DNA from: Sphingobacterium sp. ML3W
Lineage (GTDB): Bacteria > Bacteroidota > Bacteroidia > Sphingobacteriales > Sphingobacteriaceae
Direction of reading: 5' to 3'
Length of the DNA stretch: 64,000 nucleotides
Assembly (NCBI RefSeq): GCF_029542085.1
Contig: NZ_CP107036.1
Span: 558,001 to 622,000 of the forward strand
Positions 36,681 through 45,479 of the stretch are shown here, piece after piece. Each line of letters starts with the position of its first letter. The stretch's first letter is position 1. The notes under the pieces are model-generated. The model was not told the DNA's origin. It searched no databases and saw only the letters and a program-made list of their open reading frames with translations. The position numbers and the translations under genes were made by a program.

Positions 36681-38843
36681 TTAAATACCCATTTCCTTTA
36701 AAATAAAATGAGCATTGTCAATCTTATCAGCAACCCAAAGTACATAACGGATATCCACACCGATAGAGCGGCTATAACTTTCATTCCATGCAAAATCGTT
36801 GATTGTAGCATCATAGGCACGGTCAAAGTTTACACCGATCAACTCACCATTTGCATTCATGATCGGCGAACCTGAGTTGCCCCCTGTGGTGTCCATATCA
36901 TACAATATATTGACAGGAACTGAGCCCAGGTCTTTCTTTAAATAGGGGCCAAAGTTCTTATTGAGATACGCCGTCTTGATTTCTTGCGGATAATCGAAAT
37001 CGGATAGACCAAGATTCCCTTTCTGAATAATACCTTCGATGGTTGTGAATGGTTTCATATAGGTAGCGTCAGCAGGAGCATAGCCTTTAATATGTCCATA
37101 AGTCAAACGCAAGGTGGAGTTAGCATCTGGAATAAAGTTTTTGGCCTGAAAGATTTCCTTGACAGCGACATAGTCACCCATCAGTTTATTCAACACACCT
37201 TCACGTCTTTTCTGCTCAGCGGCGAAGATGACAATATCATTGTCTAGCTCATTTTGAAAATTCAATAGTTTATCATTAAATTGGCTTAACGCGTTTGCAT
37301 TCGCTAAAACCGTATTTAAAATATAAGTTTGATCCGCCAATTTACTGCCATCGATGAGCTGTGTAGCATAGGTATTGGCAGTTTCGCCATTCAATTGGAG
37401 TTTCTGAATTGATCCAAGCTGATTTTTACCTTGAAAAGCAGCGGCATCGGCAAGCATCTTACCGAAAATATGTTGGTCTGCCTGTTTGTTGTAACTTTCG
37501 TAAGTGTCCTGAATACTTTTTTTGAGCTGTTCGACATTATAGTCGAATAACTGTTTTGCGGCATGCGAAGAGCGCTCTTTACCCATTGCTACTTTTAGGG
37601 TGTTGAGATCGCGGGCAACTTTCAGCAAACTGGTACTGTTATAAATATTGTTAATCCAAAGCTCTTTCAAGGCATCTTGATCACTGATTTGATAATAAGC
37701 GGCAATATCGTTTAATAGATTGCCATATTTACCTTTAAGTTCGGGTTTACTCAAGATAAATGCTGCAAGCGCCTCATCTTCCTGCTTTTTGGTTGACAGG
37801 AGATCTATGCCGCGCAACCCTTTGAGCTTGCCACGGTAATTTTTAAGCACGTTGGCGTTGCGTTTGATCCGTGTCGCCAAAGAGAGTGCAATATCCGTAT
37901 TGTCTTTCCCAGCTTCCTCCATTTGTTTGTTCTGGAAATCATACAAATTGGAAACGTAAGGCAATAAATAGTCTTGTTGGTATTTGATATACTGCGCCGG
38001 ACGATGTCTGAATGTCTTCCCCGGATAACCTAGGATAAAGGTGAAATCATTTTCTTTCACACCATTTGGATTAACTTTCAGGTGCTTTTTTGGTTGGTAG
38101 GGCACATTATCTTTTGAATAGGGAGCTGATTTTCCATCTTTACCCACATAGGCCCGAAGGAAGGAATAGTCACCTGTATGACGTGGCCATACCCAGTTGT
38201 CAGTCTCACCGCCAAATTCACCAATATTTTGGCGTGGAATATAAACAAGACGCACATCTTCGATTGTTTTGTAGCGAAATAGCACATAGCTTTTGCCAAT
38301 GAACATTTCGGATACTTCAGCTTTGATTGTTGGGTCTTCTTTTTCAGCCTGTTTAACAAGCTCTTCTTGTTTTCTTTTGATTGTATTGATGCGCTCGACC
38401 GGGTCACTGATATTGGCTACGGCATTTAATATTTTAACAGATACATCTTCGTATGAATCTGTAATTCTGATCTTTAATCCTTTTGCTTCAATCTCCTGCT
38501 CCTGATTTTGCGCAACAAAGCCATTTTTAAGATAATTGTTGATGGCGGTACTTGCCAATTGAACTGCAGAAAAGGCACAGTGATGGTTGGTAATAATCAG
38601 ACCACGGTTGGAGACGAATGATCCTGTACATCCACTGACTTGAACCAGGGCATCCACTAATCCAACTTGGCCGGGATTGTAAATATCCTTCTCACTGATC
38701 TTTAATCCGGCTTTCTTTAAACCCGCTCTATTTAAATCGCTCAATGGGTACATCCCTTCATCTGGGTTCGCATTTGCGTATGGGATGTTCGTTGTGGATA
38801 ATAATAGTGCTAGTGCAATTGTCGTATGATGTATAAACTTCAT
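36681..38843 (-). CDS. S46 family dipeptidyl-peptidase, DPP11-like
   Basis: A periplasmic serine exopeptidase of 720 residues with a signal peptide ending PYANA. The chymotrypsin-like triad is visible: H88 in TNHHCAFSAV, an Asp in the GGETDNWVWPRHTGDY region, and S657 in GGNSGSP. Eighteen residues after the Ser there is Arg (R675, GVNFDR). In Porphyromonas gingivalis DPP11 an Arg at the equivalent place (S655/R673) selects Asp or Glu at P1, while DPP7 has Gly there. A preference for acidic residues is therefore likely. The enzyme would free dipeptides for uptake. The ATG at 38843 is preferred over a TTG at 38861. Confidence 0.92.
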   Translation of the reverse strand: MKFIHHTTIALALLLSTTNIPYANANPDEGMYPLSDLNRAGLKKAGLKISEKDIYNPGQVGLVDALVQVSGCTGSFVSNRGLIITNHHCAFSAVQLASTAINNYLKNGFVAQNQEQEIEAKGLKIRITDSYEDVSVKILNAVANISDPVERINTIKRKQEELVKQAEKEDPTIKAEVSEMFIGKSYVLFRYKTIEDVRLVYIPRQNIGEFGGETDNWVWPRHTGDYSFLRAYVGKDGKSAPYSKDNVPYQPKKHLKVNPNGVKENDFTFILGYPGKTFRHRPAQYIKYQQDYLLPYVSNLYDFQNKQMEEAGKDNTDIALSLATRIKRNANVLKNYRGKLKGLRGIDLLSTKKQEDEALAAFILSKPELKGKYGNLLNDIAAYYQISDQDALKELWINNIYNSTSLLKVARDLNTLKVAMGKERSSHAAKQLFDYNVEQLKKSIQDTYESYNKQADQHIFGKMLADAAAFQGKNQLGSIQKLQLNGETANTYATQLIDGSKLADQTYILNTVLANANALSQFNDKLLNFQNELDNDIVIFAAEQKRREGVLNKLMGDYVAVKEIFQAKNFIPDANSTLRLTYGHIKGYAPADATYMKPFTTIEGIIQKGNLGLSDFDYPQEIKTAYLNKNFGPYLKKDLGSVPVNILYDMDTTGGNSGSPIMNANGELIGVNFDRAYDATINDFAWNESYSRSIGVDIRYVLWVADKIDNAHFILKEMGI

Positions 38844-38875
38844 GGGATTTTTTAATATCAACTGTTATAAATCTC

Positions 38876-38883
38876 CAAATTTA
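38876..38883 (-). promoter_or_regulatory. Possible -7 element of the S46 peptidase gene
   Basis: On the minus strand this reads TAAATTTG, matching TAnnTTTG, 32 bases before the start codon. No -33 partner was identified. Confidence 0.35.
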
Positions 38884-39044
38884 AGAAAAGCTTTTTGATG
38901 AATCCGACTTTTCGATCAACTATTGTCATAATAGCTGGTCAATTCTCGCTTTTTGGCAAGATATTTATTGTATAATATGATCAGGGAAGCAATGGTCAAA
39001 CTTTAAAATATTGTGTATTTGCCATCGTTTTACAGGAGTATTCG

Positions 39045-39052
39045 TAATTTTG
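39045..39052 (+). promoter_or_regulatory. -7 promoter element of oxyR
   Basis: TAATTTTG matches TAnnTTTG and lies 18 bases before the ATG at 39071. A TTTG at 39018-39021 is upstream, but at a long spacing of 23 bases. Confidence 0.5.
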
Positions 39053-39070
39053 CGCTTTAAAGATTTTAAC

Positions 39071-40009
39071 ATGACCTTAATCCAATTGGAATATATCATT
39101 GCTGTTGATACCTATCGTAGTTTTGTTGCCGCAGCCGAAAAGTGTTTTGTGACACAGCCGACCTTAAGTATGCAGATCCAGAAACTGGAGGAGTCTTTGG
39201 GGGCTAAAATCTTTGACCGGAGCCGTCAGCCTGTTGTGCCTACTGAAATTGGGGAGAAGATTATTCTTCAGGCAAGGTCAGTCCTGACTGAAAGCCGTAA
39301 GATCAATGAAATTGTACAGGACAAGAAGGGGGAAATCGAGGGAACACTAAAAATCGGTGTTATCCCGACAATTGCGCCCTATTTATTGCCTAAGGTATTG
39401 ACCACGTTTATGGAGAAGTATCCAAAACTGCAATTGCAGATCTGGGAATATACTACCGAACGTATTGTTCATGAGTTGAAGGTTGGGCTTTTGGATTGCG
39501 GTGTACTATCTACCCCCTTAAATGATCAGGGCATACTGGAGTCCCCTCTGTTTTATGAAAATTTTGTCGCTTATATATCTGAAAATAGTCCTTTGTTTTC
39601 CAAGAAAGTGTTGAGTGGAGATGATATCGCCGATGATAAGCTCTGGTTGCTCAATGAAGGACATTGTATGCGTGGACAAGTACTTAATATTTGCCACCAT
39701 AAGCACAATCAAGATCTCTCCGGACGTTTTGAGTATAACACCGGTAGTGTTGAGACACTTAAAAGAATGGTGGATATCAATGACGGTATCACAATCTTGC
39801 CCGAGCTATCGATTTCAGATTATGTGGATGAACAGCTGGATAAGATCCGTTATTTCAAATCACCGGAACCCGTCCGCGAAATATCGTTGGTTACGACACA
39901 AAATTATGTCAAACGACATGCAATTCAGGCATTGGAAAAGGAAATATTAGCGGTTGTACCTGATAAATTTAAAACAAAAAAGAAAAAGGAAGTGTTGAGC
40001 TTTCAATAA
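39071..40009 (+). CDS. oxyR: Hydrogen-peroxide sensor OxyR (LysR family)
   Basis: A LysR-type activator of 312 residues. An N-terminal helix-turn-helix (SFVAAAEKCFVTQPTLSMQI) is followed by the substrate-binding-like domain. The two redox cysteines fall at C199 (NEGHCMRG) and C208 (NICHHKH), the same numbers as in E. coli OxyR, so peroxide sensing by a C199-C208 disulfide is well supported. The ATG at 39071 (MTLIQLEYII) is the family start, and the -7 element at 39045 rules out a longer form. The ClC channel gene begins six bases after its stop. Confidence 0.95.
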   Translation: MTLIQLEYIIAVDTYRSFVAAAEKCFVTQPTLSMQIQKLEESLGAKIFDRSRQPVVPTEIGEKIILQARSVLTESRKINEIVQDKKGEIEGTLKIGVIPTIAPYLLPKVLTTFMEKYPKLQLQIWEYTTERIVHELKVGLLDCGVLSTPLNDQGILESPLFYENFVAYISENSPLFSKKVLSGDDIADDKLWLLNEGHCMRGQVLNICHHKHNQDLSGRFEYNTGSVETLKRMVDINDGITILPELSISDYVDEQLDKIRYFKSPEPVREISLVTTQNYVKRHAIQALEKEILAVVPDKFKTKKKKEVLSFQ

Positions 40010-40015
40010 GAAGAC

Positions 40016-41815
40016 ATGGCAAATCTCAGTGTACGTTTTTTTAAGAAGATAGATCAGATCAATCAATGGCGAATGAAAAAAGTTTCGAACAGAAACTTTA
40101 TTATTCTCCTGGCCTTTTTAGTTGGAATTGTTGGCGGTCTGATGGCGTCTGTATTAAAAAGACTAACGCATTTTATTGCGGCCACAATCCAGGATGATAT
40201 TGATTGGAAGGTTAAATATTCGGTTTATTTGATTTTCCCGTTGATCGGGATCTTACTGAGTGTGTTTTTTGTTCGGAAATTTCTGAAAGGAAAGAAGATG
40301 GAGCATGGTATCACCCCGATTATCTATGCCATCAGCCGAAAGGGAAGCCGATTGGACCCAAGTAATATCTATTCGCAGGTCGTCACTTCGGCGATTACGG
40401 TTGGATTTGGAGGTTCCTGTGGATTGGAGGCTCCCGTGGCATTAGGGGGCTCGTCGATAGGTTCTAATATTGCCCGTTTTTTTGGTCTGCAATATAAGGA
40501 AGTCACGATGCTTTTAGCCTGTGGTGCGGCAGCAGGAATTTCGGGCGCATTTAATAGCCCTTTGGCTGGAATGATCTTTGCGATTGAGATATTGCTTCCG
40601 GAATTCTCCATTCCGGTTTTTATTCCACTTTTGATTTCTTCGGCCTTGGCGTCCGTTGTATCGCGGCTTTTGTACAGTGAGCCGCTATTTAGTACGTTCA
40701 ATTCGGATTGGCAGGTTTCTGCCTTGTTATTTTATTTGTTATTGGCGGTATTGATTGGACTGTATACCATCTATTTTGCCCGTGTATCCAGTTCGGTAGG
40801 AAAATGGTTTGCTAAAATAAAGAATCCCTATAACAAAGTATGGGTAAGCGGAATATCCTTAGGGATTATGATTTTCGTATTTCCAGCACTTTATGGTGAG
40901 GGGTATATTACGATCCAGCAGATTCTCAATGGACAATTTAACTCAATTGTAAAAAACAGCTTGTTTTCTGATTATAAAGATATGGGATTGGTGGTGTTGG
41001 GTTATACCATTTTGACCTTATTTGGTAAATCTTTTGCTGCACTATTTACGTTGAATGGAGGCGGAAACGGCGGGGTGTTTGGACCGAGTCTGGTGATGGG
41101 CGGCCTATTAGGCTTTGCCTTTTCTTATGGGGTCAATCTGACCGGTATTGCGGAGCTTAACGTCCCAAATTTTGTAGTTGCCGGTATGGCAGGTGCGCTG
41201 AGTGGTATTATGCATGCACCGTTGACGGGTATCTTCTTAATTGCAGAAGTCACAGGAGGCTATACCTTAATGGTACCCCTGATGTTGGTCTGTTCACTTT
41301 CCTACTTGATTAATCGCGCGGTATTGAAGCATTCGATCTATACAAAAGTATTAGCCGAATCAGGTGATCTCATTTCTTACGAAGATAAGGACCGCTCCGT
41401 CTTGAGTATGATGCGGATTAAATATGTTCTGGAAACCAATTTTGTGATTCTGAGACCCGATGAAACGCCTAAAAGTAGGCAGTCAGATATTATCCACAGT
41501 AAACGTAATATTTTTCCGGTGGTGAGTTATGAAGGTAAATTTATGGGGCTTCTCTATAGCGAATTTTTATTCTCGGTGCTGTTAGGAGAGGTCGAAGGGG
41601 GGGAGACTCCATTTGAAAAATTGGCACAGAAACCAAACGATACAGTAGGGATCAACGAGAATATGGAAATTGTGATGGCCAAGATGAACAAAGATGACAC
41701 CTGGATATTACCGGTACTTGGGGATGAAAATAAATATATGGGCTTTGTGTCCAAGTCCAGTGTTTTTAATAAATATCGGGCGTTACTTATCCGTCAGGGA
41801 CATTATTTAGAGTAA
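40016..41815 (+). CDS. ClC-type chloride channel / transporter with CBS domains
   Basis: A 599-residue membrane protein with the ClC pore domain (about residues 25-450, ten or more helices). The filter helix region GGSCGLEAPVALGG carries the gating Glu E138 of the GxExP motif. FTLNGGGNGGVFGPSLVMGG holds the second filter loop, and MHAPLTGIFLIAEVTGGY is typical. A degenerate pair of CBS domains fills about residues 455-599. Whether it works as a channel or as a proton antiporter is not decidable by eye. It is the second gene of an oxyR operon (gap of six bases), a pairing that suggests a link to oxidative or acid stress. Confidence 0.92.
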   Translation: MANLSVRFFKKIDQINQWRMKKVSNRNFIILLAFLVGIVGGLMASVLKRLTHFIAATIQDDIDWKVKYSVYLIFPLIGILLSVFFVRKFLKGKKMEHGITPIIYAISRKGSRLDPSNIYSQVVTSAITVGFGGSCGLEAPVALGGSSIGSNIARFFGLQYKEVTMLLACGAAAGISGAFNSPLAGMIFAIEILLPEFSIPVFIPLLISSALASVVSRLLYSEPLFSTFNSDWQVSALLFYLLLAVLIGLYTIYFARVSSSVGKWFAKIKNPYNKVWVSGISLGIMIFVFPALYGEGYITIQQILNGQFNSIVKNSLFSDYKDMGLVVLGYTILTLFGKSFAALFTLNGGGNGGVFGPSLVMGGLLGFAFSYGVNLTGIAELNVPNFVVAGMAGALSGIMHAPLTGIFLIAEVTGGYTLMVPLMLVCSLSYLINRAVLKHSIYTKVLAESGDLISYEDKDRSVLSMMRIKYVLETNFVILRPDETPKSRQSDIIHSKRNIFPVVSYEGKFMGLLYSEFLFSVLLGEVEGGETPFEKLAQKPNDTVGINENMEIVMAKMNKDDTWILPVLGDENKYMGFVSKSSVFNKYRALLIRQGHYLE

Positions 41816-41899
41816 ACGGATCTGGATTGGTGTAAACATAATCTGGAGTACAATCATGTTCTCGGATAGATGGTTGGTGGGAAATCGTTTATTGACCAG

Positions 41900-41941
41900 A
41901 TACTTACATGGACTTAAAGGTGGTAAAATCCATGTAAGTAT
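41900..41941. terminator. Inverted repeat, possible terminator
   Basis: A perfect 13-bp inverted repeat, ATACTTACATGGA with TCCATGTAAGTAT, has a 16-base loop between the convergent ClC and ribE genes. Neither side has a strong T-run, so terminator function is uncertain. Confidence 0.45.
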
Positions 41942-41954
41942 AGTTTGGGCTGAA

Positions 41955-42545
41955 TTAGCCACGCATGGCCATAATTTTTGTCACGTATTTTCCAATAATA
42001 TCAAATTCAAGGTTGATTGTCGTACCTACTTCAACCTGTTGAAGATTGGTATGTTCGAGTGTATAAGGAATGATTGCAACAGAAAACTGGTCATCACGAG
42101 AATCTACCACTGTCAGACTAATACCATTAACGGTAATGGATCCTTTTTCTACTGTAATATTCTGTTTGGAAGGATCGTATTGAAAGGTAAAAATAAAACT
42201 ACCATTTTCATCGGTTTTCTGTATACAGGTTGCGGTCTGATCGACATGACCTTGGACAATATGCCCATCAAATCTTCCACCGGCTAAGGTACAGCGTTCG
42301 ATATTAACCAGGTCTCCAACTTTCAACTGTGCTAGATTCGTTTTCTGTAAGGTCTCATCAATCGCTGTTACTTTGTGTACCTGATCATCAAGTCCAACAA
42401 CGGTCAGACATACCCCATTGTGGCTTACGCTCTGATCTATTTTAAATTCATTGGAGATCGGGGAGCTCACATAAAAATGAATGTTGCTTTTTTCGTGTTC
42501 AATACGTTCGATTTTTCCTAAGGTTTCTATGATTCCGGTAAACAT
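41955..42545 (-). CDS. ribE: Riboflavin synthase, alpha subunit
   Basis: It dismutates two 6,7-dimethyl-8-ribityllumazine molecules to riboflavin, the last step of the pathway. The 196-residue protein consists of two lumazine-binding repeats. The first begins MFTGIIETLGKI, with FTGI at the active-site N-terminus. The second begins near GHIVQGHVDQTA. No FMN riboswitch is seen in the upstream sequence. It is convergent with the ClC gene. Confidence 0.95.
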   Translation of the reverse strand: MFTGIIETLGKIERIEHEKSNIHFYVSSPISNEFKIDQSVSHNGVCLTVVGLDDQVHKVTAIDETLQKTNLAQLKVGDLVNIERCTLAGGRFDGHIVQGHVDQTATCIQKTDENGSFIFTFQYDPSKQNITVEKGSITVNGISLTVVDSRDDQFSVAIIPYTLEHTNLQQVEVGTTINLEFDIIGKYVTKIMAMRG

Positions 42546-42822
42546 ACACTAAAATTTTTGATTCAATCAAAGTTACTAAATAATCGAATTAAACATGGTT
42601 TTCGCCAACAAAATCGACGCATGAATGACAGAATAACTTATGGTAAATATAATTCATGGAAGGGATAAATACTGTAATAGAATCTGCTTTGATATAGTAT
42701 GCTAAAAAAACGGCTTCTGAAAATAGCAAAAAGATTGTGTGTATATAGTACACTTACTATTCCTTTTGTCGTAGCTATGCCAAAACAAATTTATGGGAAT
42801 TGAAAAAAAATATTACAAAATT

Positions 42823-42853
42823 TTTGTTTATATCATTTGAAGCATTATCTTTG
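42823..42853 (+). promoter_or_regulatory. Strong-consensus promoter of an sRNA gene
   Basis: -33 TTTG (42823-42826), a 19-base spacer and -7 TATCTTTG (42846-42853) make this the best match in the window to the Bacteroidota consensus. No coding frame follows before the terminator, 44 bases downstream. Confidence 0.75.
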
Positions 42854-42857
42854 TCAT

Positions 42858-42937
42858 AGGTTTAGGTTGATTGCCTCTTACAAAGAGGTATTTATAAAAG
42901 CTTAGCAGGTCGCCCGACCAAATGCTAAGCTTTTTTT
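42858..42937 (+). ncRNA. Candidate small RNA, about 80 nt
   Basis: A short unit lies in the 642-base gap between ribE and the ECF sigma gene (42546-43187). It begins just after a consensus promoter and ends at an intrinsic terminator. Two hairpins are visible. GCCTCTT/AAGAGGT at 42873-42889 has a three-base loop. The terminator stem AAGCTTAGCA...TGCTAAGCTT (about 42899-42932) carries an inner stem GGTCG/CGACC and is followed by seven T. There is no start codon with a useful frame. It does not match an RNA family I know. The rest of the gap shows no gene. Confidence 0.7.
42898..42937 (+). terminator. Terminator of the candidate sRNA
   Basis: A GCTTAGCA/TGCTAAGC stem with an inner GGTCG-CC-CGACC hairpin is followed by seven T (42931-42937). 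Confidence 0.88.
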
Positions 42938-43187
42938 ATTTTGCAGTAATATGCTGTTTTACAGTTGATTATGTTTTCATTCTGCCCGATCATTTCTTTT
43001 TTTGAATTGCCTGTTTTTTTATTGGTTCGTATTTTTTTAAATTAAGAATAAGCTCGCTACGCGCTGTTTATTGGCCAGAGTGTATACTTATTCGATTTTC
43101 ATAGCTGTTGCTGCTTGTGGAAGTATGAAAACTTTATTTTTTCGGTATAACTATACGATATGCTGTTACCGGAATAGATTGATTTTT

Positions 43188-43781
43188 TTAGCTTTTGAAA
43201 ATATGTAAAGCGGACATTGAGATGAGCAGAAGGTATTCGAAATTTTTGGATCTGAAGCGTTCTTTTAAGGCAAGGAGTGCCTTGGAACGTGCATAATAGA
43301 CATTTGATGGGGTAGTGTCCAGTACCTTACAGATTTCTTCGGTATCTAAATCCTCCAAAAAGCTCATTTTACATATTTTAGCCTGCTGTTTTGGTAGTTT
43401 ATCGATTTCAGCCAGTAATAGCTCCGTTAGCTCTGTCCTAAATATTTTTTTTAGAATATCGTCCTCGGGTAGGGATAAATTCTGAAGGATATCCAATTCT
43501 TCGGTCTGCATTTTAAATCGGGCCGATCTTTTCATATCGATACAGGCATTCTTTGTGGCGATATACAAAAATGCTTTGAGGCTATCGTAATTGTCCACTT
43601 TCTCTCTGTGATTCCAGAGCTTGACAAAGATATCAGATACAATTTCTTCAGCATCGGTTTTACTGCGTAGATAGGAAAACGCAAAATAACGTAGCGCATG
43701 GCCAAAATGGTCCATGAAAAAGCACAATGCGCTTTCATTACCCTCTTTTAATGCGTTAATATGCGACTCTAGTTGAAGCAT
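43188..43781 (-). CDS. ECF sigma-70 factor
   Basis: A 197-residue extracytoplasmic-function sigma factor. Region 2 (about residues 20-90) includes RYFAFSYLRSKTDAEEIVSDIFVKLW, and region 4 (about 120-180) contains LPKQQAKICKMSFLEDLDTEEICKVL. It resembles the Bacteroidota group that works with FecR anti-sigma factors and SusC-type transducers. It lies at the downstream end of the sulfatase locus, separated from it by a strong terminator (43912-43959), while the FecR gene is at the opposite end. It is the natural candidate partner of that FecR, though this is inference. Confidence 0.9.
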   Translation of the reverse strand: MLQLESHINALKEGNESALCFFMDHFGHALRYFAFSYLRSKTDAEEIVSDIFVKLWNHREKVDNYDSLKAFLYIATKNACIDMKRSARFKMQTEELDILQNLSLPEDDILKKIFRTELTELLLAEIDKLPKQQAKICKMSFLEDLDTEEICKVLDTTPSNVYYARSKALLALKERFRSKNFEYLLLISMSALHIFKS

Positions 43782-43911
43782 GTTTGGTTATCAATATTTT
43801 TCTTTCATTGCCCTAAGATGGACATAATGACCGATATCATGGCCTTTATTGTTGTTCAATAGGATATTTACGGGCAGCCTCCCAACATAGATACTAACAA
43901 CGAAGTTACAT

Positions 43912-43959
43912 AAAAAACTTGGGTTGTTATGCTTGAAAGCATAACAACCCAAGTTTTTT
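43912..43959 (-). terminator. Terminator at the end of the sulfatase locus
   Basis: A stem of more than 20 bp (AAAAAACTTGGGTTGTTATGC with its complement) has A/T runs at both ends. It ends transcription from the sulfatase genes and could act on both strands. Confidence 0.9.
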
Positions 43960-43988
43960 AACGGTGAATAAATGAGATCCGGAAAAAT

Positions 43989-45479
43989 TTATTTTTTTAC
44001 TAGCTTACTGTCTATGATTTCCCATTCTTTTATGTGTGCGGGACGGTGTTCAGTAAGGATAATTTCATCAAAATGACGGAGCAATTCGGGGTGTTTATTC
44101 GCAATATCCTTTCGCTCCCAGGGATCCGTTTCTAGATCATACAATTGCCATTTTGCTTTTGGATTATTTTTTAAATCGAGTTTAATTGCCTTCCATTGTC
44201 CCTCACGTATGGCAACCTGACCACCCTTTTCGGGATACTCAAAGTATAAATATTGGTGTTTTTTTTGGTTCTTTTGTCCCAACCAGGTTGGCAACAAGGA
44301 CAGTCCATTGGTATTACCGGGATCCTGTTGGACCAACTGTCCAAAGGTGGCCATCAGGTCATATTGTGCTGAGATGACAGCTGTCTCGGTGTTTGCTTTG
44401 ATTGTTTTGGGCCAACGGACGATCAATGGAACTTTAATTCCACCTTCAAACACATCCATTTTTAACCCTCTGAGTGAATCGACGCTCTTGAAAAAGCGAT
44501 AATCTATACCACCGTTGAAACCAGTTCCATTGTCGCTGGAAAACAAGATAATGGTATTGTCGTCCAGACCCAGGGATTTAATATGTTCCATGATCAGGCC
44601 CACTTGATCATCCAGATAAGTGATCATGCCTGCATAGGTAGCTCTTGGATAAGGAGTGGCCGTGTAGCCATCCTGCCCATAGTAAGGATGGTCATGGAAA
44701 AGATCTTTATACCGATCCACATATTCCTGGGGTACCTGTAAAGAAAGATGGGGTAAGGTGTACGGAAGATAGAGGAAGAAAGGACTGTTTCGGTTCTTAT
44801 CAATAAATGCCAATGCCTTCTCCGTCATAATTTCAGGGGCATATTGTTTGCCACTGAATTGCTCAAAATCTTTGGCTGTTGCTTTGGTGGAGTCGAGTGG
44901 AATATGCACAAACTTTTCTTTGTTTTGGAGTGGATATTTTTGCTCGTTTTCCCAAAGATGGCTTGGATAGTAATTGTGAGCCTGCTTTTGGTCCAGGTAA
45001 CCAAAGAAGTAGTCAAATCCCTGTTTGTTGGGACTTCCCGTTGTATTTTGCATGCCTAGCCCCCATTTTCCGATAGCGCCAGTATGATAACCTGCTTTTT
45101 TAAATAGGTGAGCCATGGTGTAGGTTCCCTCGGGCAGGGGCATTTGTCCACCTTCCAAGCTATCGGCAAACCCGCCCAATTCATAATTACCCCGAATATA
45201 GGACTGACCACCATGTTTACCTGTCAATAACATGCAGCGCGCTGGGGCACAGACTGGTGTACTGGTGTAATGGTTGATAAAACGAAGTCCCTCTTGCGCC
45301 AACTTTTGCAGGTTGGGGGTTTTGATCAGCTGTTGTCCGTAAGGTTCTGTCTCGGCATAGCCCAAGTCATCCGCATAAAAAAAGATGATATTGGGCTGTT
45401 TTTTGTGCACTTGTTTTTGTTGTGCAAAAAGCATCCCCCATCCCAGTAGGATGAGGGTAAGACCTATTCCTTTTTTCAT
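43989..45479 (-). CDS. S1 family sulfatase
   Basis: A secreted sulfatase of 496 residues (signal peptide ending GMLFAQ) that removes sulfate esters from a sulfated glycan or other sulfated molecule. The formylglycine motif is CAPARCMLLTG with C77. Metal ligands appear in YADDLGY and SSDNGTG. Catalytic Lys and His are in IGKWGLG and YTLPHLS. It needs conversion of Cys77 to formylglycine, but no maturation enzyme gene is in the window. Its ATG overlaps the stop of the other sulfatase gene by four bases (ATGA). Confidence 0.94.
   Translation of the reverse strand: MKKGIGLTLILLGWGMLFAQQKQVHKKQPNIIFFYADDLGYAETEPYGQQLIKTPNLQKLAQEGLRFINHYTSTPVCAPARCMLLTGKHGGQSYIRGNYELGGFADSLEGGQMPLPEGTYTMAHLFKKAGYHTGAIGKWGLGMQNTTGSPNKQGFDYFFGYLDQKQAHNYYPSHLWENEQKYPLQNKEKFVHIPLDSTKATAKDFEQFSGKQYAPEIMTEKALAFIDKNRNSPFFLYLPYTLPHLSLQVPQEYVDRYKDLFHDHPYYGQDGYTATPYPRATYAGMITYLDDQVGLIMEHIKSLGLDDNTIILFSSDNGTGFNGGIDYRFFKSVDSLRGLKMDVFEGGIKVPLIVRWPKTIKANTETAVISAQYDLMATFGQLVQQDPGNTNGLSLLPTWLGQKNQKKHQYLYFEYPEKGGQVAIREGQWKAIKLDLKNNPKAKWQLYDLETDPWERKDIANKHPELLRHFDEIILTEHRPAHIKEWEIIDSKLVKK

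Noticed and set aside
41856..42287. 143-codon plus-strand frame overlapping ribE
   Set aside because: It is antisense to riboflavin synthase, which is clearly real, and has no recognisable domain.
42546..42822. FMN riboswitch upstream of ribE
   Set aside because: The conserved FMN-aptamer sequences are not present on either strand.
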